A DNA stretch of 64,000 nt from Marinobacter similis (GTDB taxonomy: Bacteria > Pseudomonadota > Gammaproteobacteria > Pseudomonadales > Oleiphilaceae), in contig NZ_CP007151.1 of the NCBI RefSeq assembly GCF_000830985.1, positions 558,001-622,000 on the forward strand, in the 5' to 3' direction. A program made the position numbers and the translations under genes. Below, piece after piece: positions 52,319 through 63,097 of this stretch. The notes beneath the pieces are model-generated. The model did not search any database. It was given only the letters and a program-made list of their open reading frames with translations, and was not told the origin of the DNA. Position 1 is the stretch's first letter. Each line of letters begins with the position of its first letter.

Positions 52319-53002
52319 TCAGGTGTTCTCCTCATCCCTGAGAATGGTCAGTACCTGCTTGCGCTGGTGCTCACCGAAGGATTCGATGACCGACTGCAGA
52401 CGGACCACGTCATCGTTGACGGCGGCGTCGGCCAACTGACGGAAAAAGGTCGCGGTTTCACCGATCTCATCCCGGAAATGCTCCAGGGCAACAAAATAGG
52501 TTCGGCTGATGGCCGGACGGAAGTTTTCCAGGGTTTCTTCCAGAAACGGGTTCTCGACCAGCTTGTAGGCATACCGCATCACACCGAAACCGGCGTCGAT
52601 GACTTTTTCGGCCGCGTCGGTGTCAGTCGAGTTCATCGCTGCAATCACCGCTTGCAGCTCGCTGACTTGCCCCATTACCCCGCCTAATTCCTTGCCGGAC
52701 CAGCGCTCCAGCACTTTGCGCCCAAGCATGCACAGCAGATCAATATAGATATCGTAAAGGCTGTTGACGCTCTCAGGCGTTAAATTCGAAACCACCGCGC
52801 CACGGCGTGGGTAGATGTTGATCAGGTGGCGACGCTGGAGAATCAGTAGGGCTTCACGCACAGACCCACGACTGACATTGAGATCTCCAGCAACCTTAAG
52901 CTCCTGAATGCGCTCTCCAGGTTCAAGATCTCGAGTAATGATCCGTTGCCCCAAGTGCTGGGCGATTTGTTCAGACAGACTTTCCGGGGCCTGAAACCTC
53001 AT
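52319..53002 (-). CDS. GntR-family regulator (FadR/FCD subfamily)
   Basis: 227 residues: an N-terminal GntR winged helix ([40 protein letters not shown]) and a C-terminal all-helical FCD domain (about 80-215), whose metal-binding Asp and His residues are not clearly complete here, since the domain is only loosely similar by eye. FCD regulators usually sense organic acids. It sits just upstream of smc, with smc starting 1 base after its stop, so both are probably in one transcript; the placement next to smc is conserved in pseudomonads. Confidence 0.85.
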   Translation of the reverse strand: MRFQAPESLSEQIAQHLGQRIITRDLEPGERIQELKVAGDLNVSRGSVREALLILQRRHLINIYPRRGAVVSNLTPESVNSLYDIYIDLLCMLGRKVLERWSGKELGGVMGQVSELQAVIAAMNSTDTDAAEKVIDAGFGVMRYAYKLVENPFLEETLENFRPAISRTYFVALEHFRDEIGETATFFRQLADAAVNDDVVRLQSVIESFGEHQRKQVLTILRDEENT

Positions 53003-53185
53003 AAAGATAGTCGCTCACTTCTGCAGACGGCGTAGGTACAAGCGCAGCAGTTTACCACAGGCGTCCGCCAGCCCAATGCCCGGGCCTGAGATTTCGAATT
53101 CAATCCCGCACCCAGGCGGCAAAGGTCTGCCGGCAAATTGACGCCATCCCTGTCCAACACCTGCCAGACCTTAAAAAACACATGA

Positions 53186-53212
53186 ATTATATGTTTTAGC
53201 TATTTGTGTTAA
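53186..53212 (-). promoter_or_regulatory. Possible sigma-70 promoter for gntR-smc-zipA
   Basis: On the minus strand a perfect -10 box TATAAT (53191-53186) lies in an AT-rich stretch; TTAACA (53212-53207) is a fair -35 box but the spacing is only 15 bases. The start would give a leader of about 180 bases. The 241-base gap that holds it shows nothing else clear. Confidence 0.35.
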
Positions 53213-53243
53213 TTAGGTTTTTAGATTTTGGCATAGGTTCTGC

Positions 53244-54218
53244 TTGAACCGCTCTGTAGCGGCGCAAATCCCACTGACAGAGCAAACACCAGTGAAACAG
53301 ATACCATCCATCGAACGATCCATTGCCCAGCCCCACAAGTTGGGGGAACTGAGGCAGGCGCAGAAGGACTGGCGCAATGACCCTGATGTGCTCACACGTC
53401 TGACCAGACGACTGTCCACAACGCTTTCATTGGAAACACAGCTCGGTATTGTTGCTGACGAGCTCGGGGAAATCGTACCCTTTGATTCACTGAACTACCG
53501 GCATCGGATTGCGCGCCAGGATTTCGTGTTTGCCTCGGGCCTGGGTGGCCAGCACAAGTGCGAGTACCGACTCAATCTCGAAGGCGTTTCCTACGGCACT
53601 CTTACCTTGTACCGGCGCAAGAAATTCTCTGAAGAGGAACTGGAGGGGATCGAAACGATATTGGGCGTAGTTATCTGCCCAATGCGCAATGCCTGCCACT
53701 TCCTTACCATCGAGCAGGCAGCATTGACTGATTCCCTGACAGGCATTCCGAACAAGCGCGCCCTGGATGACAATTTGTTACGGGCAAGCCAGCTATCGGC
53801 TCGTCACGAAGAATCCTACTCGCTGATTCTGTGCGACCTGGACCATTTCAAGACGGTTAACGACAACCACGGCCACGTGGTTGGTGACCACCTCCTGCAG
53901 CAGGCCGCAGAAGGCATTGAGCGGGCTCTGAGAACCTCGGACAGCGTCTACCGATTCGGAGGAGAGGAATTTGCCATTGTGCTCCCGCACACCTCTGATC
54001 AGGATGCACGGGATGTCGCGGACAGAATTCGAAAGGCCATTGCCAGCATTTGCGTTGACTGCGGAGACGGTAAGCTCTCGGTAACCGCCAGCTGCGGCGT
54101 CGCTACCCATCTGGGCAACGAAACGCCGGAGCAATGGCTGGCGCGGGCAGATGATGCCCTCTATCACGCCAAACACGCCGGCAGGAACCGCACTCAGGTA
54201 TTCGCAGCTATCGGCTGA
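53244..54218 (+). CDS. Diguanylate cyclase, GAF-like sensor plus GGDEF
   Basis: About 324 residues. Residues 60-155 look like a small GAF-type sensor domain (TLSLETQLGIVADELGEIVP, LEGVSYGTLTLYRRKKFSEE). The GGDEF domain (about 160-320) has DSLTGIPNKRAL, LILCDLDHFKTVNDNHGHVV, the active motif GGEEF after RFGGEEFAIVLP, and the inhibitory site RTSD five residues before it. It therefore should make c-di-GMP and be limited by product inhibition. No membrane helix is present, so it is cytosolic. The start is uncertain: TTG 53244 or GTG 53292; no strong ribosome-binding site was seen. Confidence 0.88.
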   Translation: MNRSVAAQIPLTEQTPVKQIPSIERSIAQPHKLGELRQAQKDWRNDPDVLTRLTRRLSTTLSLETQLGIVADELGEIVPFDSLNYRHRIARQDFVFASGLGGQHKCEYRLNLEGVSYGTLTLYRRKKFSEEELEGIETILGVVICPMRNACHFLTIEQAALTDSLTGIPNKRALDDNLLRASQLSARHEESYSLILCDLDHFKTVNDNHGHVVGDHLLQQAAEGIERALRTSDSVYRFGGEEFAIVLPHTSDQDARDVADRIRKAIASICVDCGDGKLSVTASCGVATHLGNETPEQWLARADDALYHAKHAGRNRTQVFAAIG

Positions 54219-54221
54219 AGC

Positions 54222-55190
54222 CTACTTCTTAACCGGCTTGCGCTTGGGAGCAGTAGCCTTTACTGAAGATTTCGCCGGCCGAGAGTCACTTACCTGCCAG
54301 CGACTGCCGCTGCGCTTCTGATTTATGGCTGGACTTTTCCGACGCTGTCGATCCTGCGCCGCTTTCTCACTGGGCGTTTTCTGCGGGATGGCGAGCGCGT
54401 TCAAACCAACCGCGCGGCTCAGAGAGTCCACGGCCTTCTGGTCCAGCTCTTCCCACTTGCCCAAGGTCAATCGACTGGGAAGAAAAACCGACCCATAGCG
54501 AACCCGCTTAAGGCGACTCACCTTCACACCCTGAGATTCCCAGAGACGGCGGACTTCGCGGTTACGCCCTTCCAGTAGCGTCACGTGGAACCAGCGGTTC
54601 ATGCCACTGCCCCCCGCCGGGCTGATGTCGGTGAACTTGGCCATGCCATCTTCCAGCAACACGCCCTGCATCAGTCGCTCGACCATGGCGTCGTCCACCT
54701 CACCGAAAATGCGTACCGCGTATTCACGGTCAATCTGACTGGACGGGTGCATCAATCGATTAGCCAACTCGCCGTCCGTAGTGAACAGCACCAGGCCAGT
54801 GGTGTTGATATCCAGGCGGCCAATGGAAATCCAGCGATGGTCCTTGAGACGGGGCAATCGGTCGAACACTGTCGGCCGGCCTTCCGGATCCTTGCGGGTG
54901 GTGACCTCGCCCTCAGGCTTGTTGTAGATCAGGACCCGTCGAACAACCTCGCGGCGCCAGCGACATCGAGGCGCTTGCCATCAAGCTCGAACTGGTCCTC
55001 AACCGTGGCCTTCTGCCGGGTGAGACCGCATTGCCATTCACAGTCAGACGCCCGGCCTCCATCCAGCCTCAATTTCGCGCCGTGATCCTACACCGGCACG
55101 TGCCAGAAGTTTCTGAATACGCTCGGGACCAGCATCGCTGGCTGCGTCGACCGCTGGTTTAGCGGCTTTCTTTGGGCGTTGTGAACCCAT
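54222..55190 (-). CDS. rluB: Ribosomal large subunit pseudouridine synthase B (three frameshifts)
   Basis: RluB makes pseudouridine in helix 93 of 23S rRNA. From ATG 55190 (AAGGAT upstream) the N-terminus has a basic start and an S4-like RNA-binding part ([19 protein letters not shown]). The catalytic motif is [20 protein letters not shown] with the conserved Asp, then [17 protein letters not shown] and [17 protein letters not shown]. The C-terminus is a basic tail. The frame breaks near 55061, 55017 and 54955; each needs one added base to give [31 protein letters not shown] and [14 protein letters not shown]. The repaired length is about 323 residues. It lies after scpA and scpB, a conserved order. 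Confidence 0.9.
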
Positions 55191-55228
55191 GTATAAATCC
55201 TTAGTTACTGACCGAGTCCGTGACGGCC

Positions 55229-55857
55229 TCAGTGAAGTGTCTGCTCGTTCGTGTCGTCGTCTTTTGGCGACTCAAACTCTATTTCCGCCTGCATGTTCTT
55301 TTCAATCTCGCGCCCGATCTCTTCGAGATCCCGTACTTCCGACAACGGTGGCAACTGGTCCAGGCCACTGAGATTGAAATAATCGAGGAACTGTTTAGTC
55401 GTCGCATACATAGCAGGCCGCCCTGGAACATCCCGGTGCCCGACGACGCGCACCCACTCTCGCTCAAGCAGCGTGCGAATGATATTGCTGCTTACCGTAA
55501 CGCCCCGGATATCTTCAATTTCGCCCCGGGTAATGGGTTGGCGATAAGCGATCAGCGCCAGGGTCTCCAACAATGCTCGCGAATAGCGCTGGGGCCGTTC
55601 CTCAAACAGGCGGCCGACCCAGGGCGCGTACTCTTCGCGGATCTGGAGACGGTAACCACTGGCAACCTTCTTCAGCTCAAAACCGCGATTCTCGCACGCG
55701 GATTCCAGCAGCATCATGACATGCTCCATCACCTGCCGCGCAGGCCGCTCATCCTCAGTGAACAGCTCTCGCAACTGGTCCAGCGACAACGGTTTACCGG
55801 CTGCCAACAAAGCGGCCTCGGCAATCGCTGGATACGTAACAGATGCTCTTCATTCAT
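55229..55857 (-). CDS. scpB: Segregation and condensation protein ScpB (one frameshift)
   Basis: ScpB is a winged-helix partner of the SMC-ScpA complex. About 209 residues after repair. The body has PLSLDQLRELFTEDERPARQ, ASGYRLQIREEYAPWVGRLF, RPQRYSRALLETLALIAYRQ and PITRGEIEDIRGVTVSSNII, all typical. The N-terminus MNEEHLLRI from ATG 55857 is in another frame; one missing base near 55833 separates it from AIAEAALLAAGKP. It follows scpA by 51 bases and precedes rluB by 38. Confidence 0.93.
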
Positions 55858-55908
55858 AACGGTGACCCGTGCTCCACACGTCTCTCAGATAACAGCCAGC
55901 GGGCTCGC

Positions 55909-56736
55909 TCAGCTTGCCGCCCTGGCCCGAACATGGATTGGCCCCAGCACCTCGGCCTGAACCACTTCAATCAGCTGTTCCTTTACCAGTTCCAGGGTCG
56001 CCAGGAATGACACCACTACGCCCAGCTTGCCCTCCTCCGGAGTAAACAGGCTTTCGAACGTGACAAAATGATCGTCCCGCAATACCGACAGAATCGCCGA
56101 CATGCGCTCCCGGGTGGACAACTTCTCCCGCTCAACATGGTGACTGGTGAACAGATCGGCACGCTGGAGCACACCCTGGAGTGCCAGCAGCATTTCCCGC
56201 AAATCAACGTCCGGATGGGGCTGGCTCGACGGTAACTTCGGCAGCGCTGCCGAGGCGTTAAAGTTGTCGCGCTCAAGTCGTGGCAGCTCGTCGATATCCT
56301 CGGCCGCCTGCTTGAACCGCTCATATTGCTGCAAACGTCGGATCAGCTCGGCCCGTGGATCGACCTCGTCGTCGTCCTCACTCTCCTGTCGCGGCAGTAA
56401 CATGCGCGATTTGATCTCTGCCAGCGTCGCCGCCATCACCAGGTACTCGGCAGCCAATTCGAAGCGCATGGCCTCGACGGCACCAATGTAATCCATGTAT
56501 TGGCGGGTAATTTCGCTGACATCGACGTTCAGGATGTCCATGTTCTGGCGACGAATCAGATAAAGCAGCAGGTCCAAGGGCCCTTCGAAGGCCTCCAGAA
56601 ACACCGCAAGGGCGTCGGGCGGTATGTAAAGATCTTTGGGCAGGTCGACGACGGGCTTGCCGGAAACCCGAGCAAGCGGCGACCGCTCGGGCGTCCCTTC
56701 CTCGTCGGCCACTGGCGTAGCTGCGCTGTCGTCCAT
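55909..56736 (-). CDS. scpA: Segregation and condensation protein ScpA
   Basis: ScpA is the kleisin that bridges the SMC heads. From ATG 56736 (GAGGAGAGAG upstream) the protein has 275 residues. The N-terminal SMC-binding region (FLEAFEGPLDLLLYLIRRQN, MDILNVDVSEITRQYMDYIG), the middle (AAEYLVMAATLAEIKSRMLL) and the C-terminal winged helix (GKLGVVVSFLATLELVKEQL) are typical. The frame is open to 56775, but 56736 has the ribosome-binding site. It lies 74 bases after trpS. Confidence 0.94.
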   Translation of the reverse strand: MDDSAATPVADEEGTPERSPLARVSGKPVVDLPKDLYIPPDALAVFLEAFEGPLDLLLYLIRRQNMDILNVDVSEITRQYMDYIGAVEAMRFELAAEYLVMAATLAEIKSRMLLPRQESEDDDEVDPRAELIRRLQQYERFKQAAEDIDELPRLERDNFNASAALPKLPSSQPHPDVDLREMLLALQGVLQRADLFTSHHVEREKLSTRERMSAILSVLRDDHFVTFESLFTPEEGKLGVVVSFLATLELVKEQLIEVVQAEVLGPIHVRARAAS

Positions 56737-56810
56737 CACCACTCTCTCCTCTGGAAGCCTCCCCTCTGGAAGCACCTTGCTGCCCGGACCATCACACCTG
56801 AAGCCGCAGC

Positions 56811-58022
56811 TTAACGGTAATGCAGACCCATTGCGGCCCGAACTTCCTCGAGCGTATCGCGGGCCGCATCACGTGCGTGTTCACGCCCTTCCTGAAGGAT
56901 TGAATGCACCAGGTCCGGGTTATTTTCGTATTCGCGAGCGCGCTCATGCAGTGGACGCTGTTCCTCGACGATCGAGTCGATCAGCGGTTTTTTGCAATCC
57001 AGGCAGCCAATGCCGGCACTCCGACAGCCGTGCTGGACCCAATCCTGGGTATCGGCGTCGGAATAGATCTTGTGCATCTCCCAGACCGGGCACTTTTCAG
57101 GATCGCCCGGATCGGTTCTGCGTACACGCTGGGGATCGGTCTGCATGGTGCGGATCTTCTGAGCAACGCTGTCCGGCTCCTCGCGCAGACCGATGTAGTT
57201 GTTGTAGGACTTGGACATCTTCTGGCCATCCAGTCCCGGCATCTTGGATTCAGGCGTCAGCAACGGCTGCGGCTCTGGCAGAATGACCTTGCCACCACCT
57301 TCGATGTAGCCATACAGACGCTCACGATCACCCAGGGAGATATTCTGTTGTTCCTTGAGCAACGCACGGGCGGTTTCCAGTGCCTCCATATCGCCCTCTT
57401 CCTGGTAACGCCGCTTGAGGTTGCGATACAGCTTGGCGTTCTTTTTACCCATCTTGACGATGGCGCCCTCGGCCTGCTCCTCAAATCCTGCTCGCGGCCA
57501 TAGATGTGATTGAACCGACGGGCAATTTCCCGAGTAATCTCGACGTGGGAGACCTGATCCGCACCGACTGGAACCTTGCCGGCCCGGTAGACCAGGATGT
57601 CGGCACTCTGCAGCAGTGGGTATCCCAGGAACCCGTACGTCGCGAGATCCTTTTCCCTGAGCTTCTCCTGCTGATCCTTGAAGGTCGGCACCCGCTCCAG
57701 CCAACCAAGTGGCGTGATCATTGACAGCAACAGGTGCAGCTCCGCATGCTCAGGCACCTGGGACTGAATGAACATCGTTGACGAACCCGGGTTGACGCCC
57801 GCGGCCAGCCAGTCGATAACCATGTCCCAGACACTTTGCTCGATACCCGCAGTTGTCATATTCAGTGGTCAGCGCGTGCCAGTCGGCCACGAAGAAGAAG
57901 CACTCGAACTCGTGCTGGAGTTTCACCCAGTTTTTAAGCACACCGTGGTAATGACCGAGATGTAGCTTGCCGGTCGGACGCATGCCGGACAGAACCCTTT
58001 GCTGGGAATCTACAGAACTCAA
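56811..58022 (-). CDS. trpS: Tryptophanyl-tRNA synthetase (two breaks)
   Basis: TrpS charges tRNA-Trp. The N-terminus has LSGMRPTGKLHLGHYHGVLK with the class I HIGH signature as HLGH, and the C-terminal half has GQKMSKSYNN, the KMSKS loop. About 404 residues after repair, matching the long type of the enzyme that carries a CRSAGIGCLDCKK insert before the C-terminus. Breaks: near 57857 (EYDN then TAGIEQSVWDMV, two bases missing) and near 57484 (GREQD then FEEQAEGAIVKMGKK, one base missing). It starts 118 bases after the sucD stop, behind the terminator at 58087. Confidence 0.93.
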
Positions 58023-58086
58023 AGCACGAACTCCTCAATTTGTTTTTGGACCGCCATGATAAGACAGGCGACCCGGCATTATAAAT

Positions 58087-58123
58087 AAAAAACCCCCGCT
58101 CTGCAGGGCAGAAACGGGGGTTT
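58087..58123 (-). terminator. Rho-independent terminator after sucD
   Basis: On the minus strand AAACCCCCG / CGGGGGTTT close a longer stem whose inner part (TCTGC / GCAGA) also pairs; six A at 58087-58092 give the T-run. It lies 18 bases past the sucD stop and separates the suc cluster from trpS. Confidence 0.9.
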
Positions 58124-58140
58124 CAAGAAAGAAGACCGAC

Positions 58141-59013
58141 TTACCAGCCAGTTACTTCCTTCAGAGCCTTGCCAATTTCGGCCAGGCTACGCACGGTTTT
58201 AACGCCTGCGTCGTTCAGAGCGGCAAACTTCTCGTCTGCTGTACCCTTACCACCGGAGATGATCGCACCGGCGTGGCCCATACGCTTACCAGGAGGCGCA
58301 GTAACACCAGCGATGTAGGAAACCACCGGCTTGGTTACGTTTTCCTTGATGAACGCAGCGGCTTCTTCTTCAGCGGTACCGCCGATCTCACCGATCATTA
58401 CGATGGCTTCGGTCTGCGGATCTTCCTGAAGCAGCTTCAGGATGTCGATGAAGTTGGAGCCCGGAATCGGGTCACCACCGATACCGATACAGGTCGACTG
58501 GCCGTAACCAAAGTCGGTGGTCTGCTTAACGGCTTCGTAAGTCAGGGTACCTGAACGAGACACGATACCGACTTTGCCCGGCTTGTGGATGCTGCCCGGC
58601 ATGATGCCGATCTTGCATTCACCCGGAGTGATAACACCCGGGCAGTTGGGGCCGATCATGCGGACGCCCTTGCGATCGACGTACTCTTTCGCGTACAGCA
58701 TGTCGATGGTCGGGATGCCTTCAGTGATGCACACGATCAGCTGAATGCCAGCGTCCGCGGCTTCAATGATGGCGTCCTTGCAGAACGGAGCCGGTACGTA
58801 GATGACAGTCGCCTCGGCGCCAGTCTTCTCGACCGCGTCACGAACGGTGTTAAACACCGGCAGACCCAGGTGCTCAGTGCCGCCCTTACCCGGGCTAACG
58901 CCACCAACCATCTTGGTGCCGTACTCAATGGCTTGCTCAGAGTGGAAGGTACCCTGTGCGCCGGTAAAGCCCTGGCAGATAACCTTGGTGTCTTTATTGA
59001 TCAGGATGCTCAT
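58141..59013 (-). CDS. sucD: Succinyl-CoA synthetase, alpha subunit
   Basis: SucD with SucC turns succinyl-CoA into succinate while making ATP or GTP in the TCA cycle. 290 residues. The CoA-binding Rossmann fold starts [20 protein letters not shown], the ligase domain has [20 protein letters not shown], and the phosphorylated His is in [15 protein letters not shown]. The start overlaps the sucC stop by one base (TAATG), so they are coupled. Confidence 0.97.
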   Translation of the reverse strand: MSILINKDTKVICQGFTGAQGTFHSEQAIEYGTKMVGGVSPGKGGTEHLGLPVFNTVRDAVEKTGAEATVIYVPAPFCKDAIIEAADAGIQLIVCITEGIPTIDMLYAKEYVDRKGVRMIGPNCPGVITPGECKIGIMPGSIHKPGKVGIVSRSGTLTYEAVKQTTDFGYGQSTCIGIGGDPIPGSNFIDILKLLQEDPQTEAIVMIGEIGGTAEEEAAAFIKENVTKPVVSYIAGVTAPPGKRMGHAGAIISGGKGTADEKFAALNDAGVKTVRSLAEIGKALKEVTGW

Positions 59014-60179
59014 TATTTACCCCCTGCGGCTTTAACGACTTGCTCTGCGGCATCCGCCAGGCTGGTGGCGGCAATGATGTTCAGGCCACTGTCGGCGAGT
59101 ACCTGAGTGCCCTTCTCGGCGTTGTTGCCTTCAAGGCGAACAACCACAGGAACCTTAACGCCCACGTCCTTAACCGCACCGATAATGCCTTCGGCAATCA
59201 TGTCGCAACGTACGATACCGCCGAAGATGTTAACCAGAACGGCTTGTACGCTGTCGTCAGACAGGATGATTTTGAACGCTTCTGAAACGCGCTCTTTGGT
59301 AGCGCCGCCGCCAACGTCCAGGAAGTTGGCCGGCTGGCCGCCGGACAGCTTGATGATGTCCATGGTGCCCATGGCAAGGCCTGCGCCGTTAACCATGCAG
59401 CCGATGTTGCCTTCCAGCGCCACGTAGTTCAGTTCCCACTTGGCAGCTTCGGCTTCACGGGAATCTTCCTGGGAAGGATCGTGCATCTCGTGAATTTTCT
59501 TCTGACGGTACAGCGCGTTGCCGTCTACGCCAATCTTCGCGTCCAGGCAATGCAGGTCACCGGCCGGGGTGATAACCAGCGGGTTGATTTCCAGCAGCGC
59601 CAGGTCACGGTCTTCAAACAGCTTCGCCAGACCCATGAAGATCTTGGTGAACTGACCGATCTGTTTGCCTTCAAGACCCAGCTTGAAGGCCAGCTCGCGG
59701 CCCTGGTACGGCTGTGCGCCGACCAGCGGATCAACTTCGGCTTTCAGGATCTTTTCCGGAGTTTCTTCGGCAACCTGTTCGATCTCAACACCACCTTCGG
59801 TGGAGGCCATGAACACGATACGACGGGTACCACGATCCACAACCGCGCCCAGGTAAAGTTCCTGGTCGATGTCGGTCAGGGATTCAACCAGAATCTTGCT
59901 CACCGGCTGGCCGTTCTCGTCTGTCTGGTAAGTTACCAGGTTTTTGCCCAGCCACTTTTCAGCGAACTCACGGATTTCGTCTTTGCTCTTGACCAGCTTT
60001 ACACCGCCGGCCTTACCACGGCCACCCGCGTGAACCTGTGCCTTGACAACCCATGCGTCACCACCAATTTCGGTGGCAGCCGCTACGGCTTCCTGAGGGG
60101 TATCGCAGGCAACGCCCTGAGATACTGGCAGGCCATATTCAGCGAAAAGCTGTTTGCCCTGATATTCATGCAAATTCAT
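59013..60179 (-). CDS. sucC: Succinyl-CoA synthetase, beta subunit
   Basis: 388 residues from ATG 60179, the usual length. [20 protein letters not shown] is the family start, followed by the ATP-grasp domain ([20 protein letters not shown]) and ligase domain ([39 protein letters not shown]). It provides the nucleotide site and is coupled to sucD. The 195 bases between lpd and sucC hold a stem-loop and a normal leader but no gene. Confidence 0.97.
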   Translation of the reverse strand: MNLHEYQGKQLFAEYGLPVSQGVACDTPQEAVAAATEIGGDAWVVKAQVHAGGRGKAGGVKLVKSKDEIREFAEKWLGKNLVTYQTDENGQPVSKILVESLTDIDQELYLGAVVDRGTRRIVFMASTEGGVEIEQVAEETPEKILKAEVDPLVGAQPYQGRELAFKLGLEGKQIGQFTKIFMGLAKLFEDRDLALLEINPLVITPAGDLHCLDAKIGVDGNALYRQKKIHEMHDPSQEDSREAEAAKWELNYVALEGNIGCMVNGAGLAMGTMDIIKLSGGQPANFLDVGGGATKERVSEAFKIILSDDSVQAVLVNIFGGIVRCDMIAEGIIGAVKDVGVKVPVVVRLEGNNAEKGTQVLADSGLNIIAATSLADAAEQVVKAAGGK

Positions 60180-60313
60180 AGTTAATGTCCCGCTTCTTGA
60201 TGGAGGATAACCACGTACGGAAATGAACCCGCGCAAGCCCCGCTCAGGGACTGCTGTTGCGAATTCGGTTTGGCGAGCCGGGGATCACCTCAGCTCGCCG
60301 TGAGCGCAACCGG

Positions 60314-60371
60314 AAGCCAGCCGTTTTTATGGCAGTGGGGCGCCGTCATTGGCGCCCCCGCTTCCTGGCTT
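60314..60371. other. Nested stem-loop between lpd and sucC
   Basis: Outer arms AAGCCAG (60314-60320) and CTGGCTT (60365-60371) enclose inner arms GGGGCGCC (60337-60344) and GGCGCCCC (60351-60358). There is no run of T after it, so a simple terminator is unlikely. It starts right after the lpd stop and may affect mRNA decay or the lpd/sucC expression ratio. Confidence 0.5.
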
Positions 60372-60374
60372 GCG

Positions 60375-61846
<1,472 letters not shown>

Positions 61847-61851
61847 TCAGC

Positions 61852-63072
61852 TCAGACGTCCAGCAGAATACGCGCTGGGTCTTCAAGCATTTCCTTAATG
61901 GCGACAAGGAATTGTACCGCTTCCTTGCCATCGATCATGCGGTGGTCGTATGACAGCGCCAGATACATCATCGGCTGGATCTCGACCTTGCCGTTAACTG
62001 CCATCGGACGCTCCTGGATCTTGTGCATACCCAGGATAGCTGTCTGCGGCGGATTCAGGATCGGCGTAGAAATCAGCGAACCAAAGATACCGCCATTGGT
62101 GATGGTAAAGGTTCCGCCGGTCATGTCTTCGATGCCCAGCTTGCCATCTTTCGCCTTGGTGCCGTACTCGACAATCTTCTTCTCGATGTCAGCCAGACCC
62201 ATCGCGTCGGAGTCACGCAGAACCGGAACAACCAGACCACGGTCGGTTGATACGGCGACGCCGATATCCTGATAGCCGTGGTACACCATGTCATTGCCAT
62301 CGATGGAGGCATTCACTGCCGGGAAACGCTTCAGCGCTTCGGTCGCAGCTTTGGTGAAGAACGACATGAAGCCAAGCTTGATACCGTGACGCTTCACGAA
62401 GCTGTCCTGGTACTGCTTGCGCATTTCCATGATCGGCCCCATGTTCACCTCGTTAAAGGTGGTCAGCATGGCGGCGCTCTGCTGCGCATTCACCAGGCGC
62501 TTGGCAATGCTGGCACGCAAGCGGGTCATCGGTACGCGTTTTTCAGGACGCTCACCAGAAGCCACATTGACCTCAGGCATACCCGCAGCCGGTGCCGCTG
62601 CAGCAGCGCCGCCGGCCGGCTTGTTATCAATGTGACTCTGCACATCTTCCTTGGTGACCCGACCGTCTTTGCCAGTGCCTTTGACGGAGTTGGGGTCAAC
62701 GTTGTTCTCATCAGCCAGCTTGCGAGCAGCCGGACTGAGGATGGCATCGCCAGAGGCAGCGGCTTCTTCTTTCGGAGCCTCCTCTTTGGGCGCTTCTTCT
62801 TTCTTGCCCTCGGCAGGCTTGGAGTCTCCGGCCGCGCCTTCCTTGAATTTTCCGATTACTTCACCGCTTTCCACGGTATCGCCTTCGCCCTTCAGCACTT
62901 CTTCGATCACACCGTCGGCGGGGGCAACGACTTCCAGGACGACCTTGTCGGTTTCAATATCGACAATCAGTTCGTCTCGTGAACAGGCTTCACCCGGCTG
63001 CTTGTGCCAGGTCGCAACGGTACCCTCTGCGACCGACTCCGGGAAAACGGGGGCTTTAATCTCAGTTGACAT
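61852..63072 (-). CDS. sucB: 2-oxoglutarate dehydrogenase E2, succinyltransferase
   Basis: 406 residues. The lipoyl domain (about 1-75) has [15 protein letters not shown] with the lipoylated Lys43. A Lys/Glu/Ala-rich linker leads to the peripheral subunit-binding domain (about 110-150; [20 protein letters not shown]), a second linker, then the catalytic domain with [15 protein letters not shown] (His377, Asp381). It follows sucA by 25 bases and precedes lpd by 35. Confidence 0.97.
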   Translation of the reverse strand: MSTEIKAPVFPESVAEGTVATWHKQPGEACSRDELIVDIETDKVVLEVVAPADGVIEEVLKGEGDTVESGEVIGKFKEGAAGDSKPAEGKKEEAPKEEAPKEEAAASGDAILSPAARKLADENNVDPNSVKGTGKDGRVTKEDVQSHIDNKPAGGAAAAAPAAGMPEVNVASGERPEKRVPMTRLRASIAKRLVNAQQSAAMLTTFNEVNMGPIMEMRKQYQDSFVKRHGIKLGFMSFFTKAATEALKRFPAVNASIDGNDMVYHGYQDIGVAVSTDRGLVVPVLRDSDAMGLADIEKKIVEYGTKAKDGKLGIEDMTGGTFTITNGGIFGSLISTPILNPPQTAILGMHKIQERPMAVNGKVEIQPMMYLALSYDHRMIDGKEAVQFLVAIKEMLEDPARILLDV

Positions 63073-63097
63073 TACAGATCCTTAGTTCGGTAGCTCG

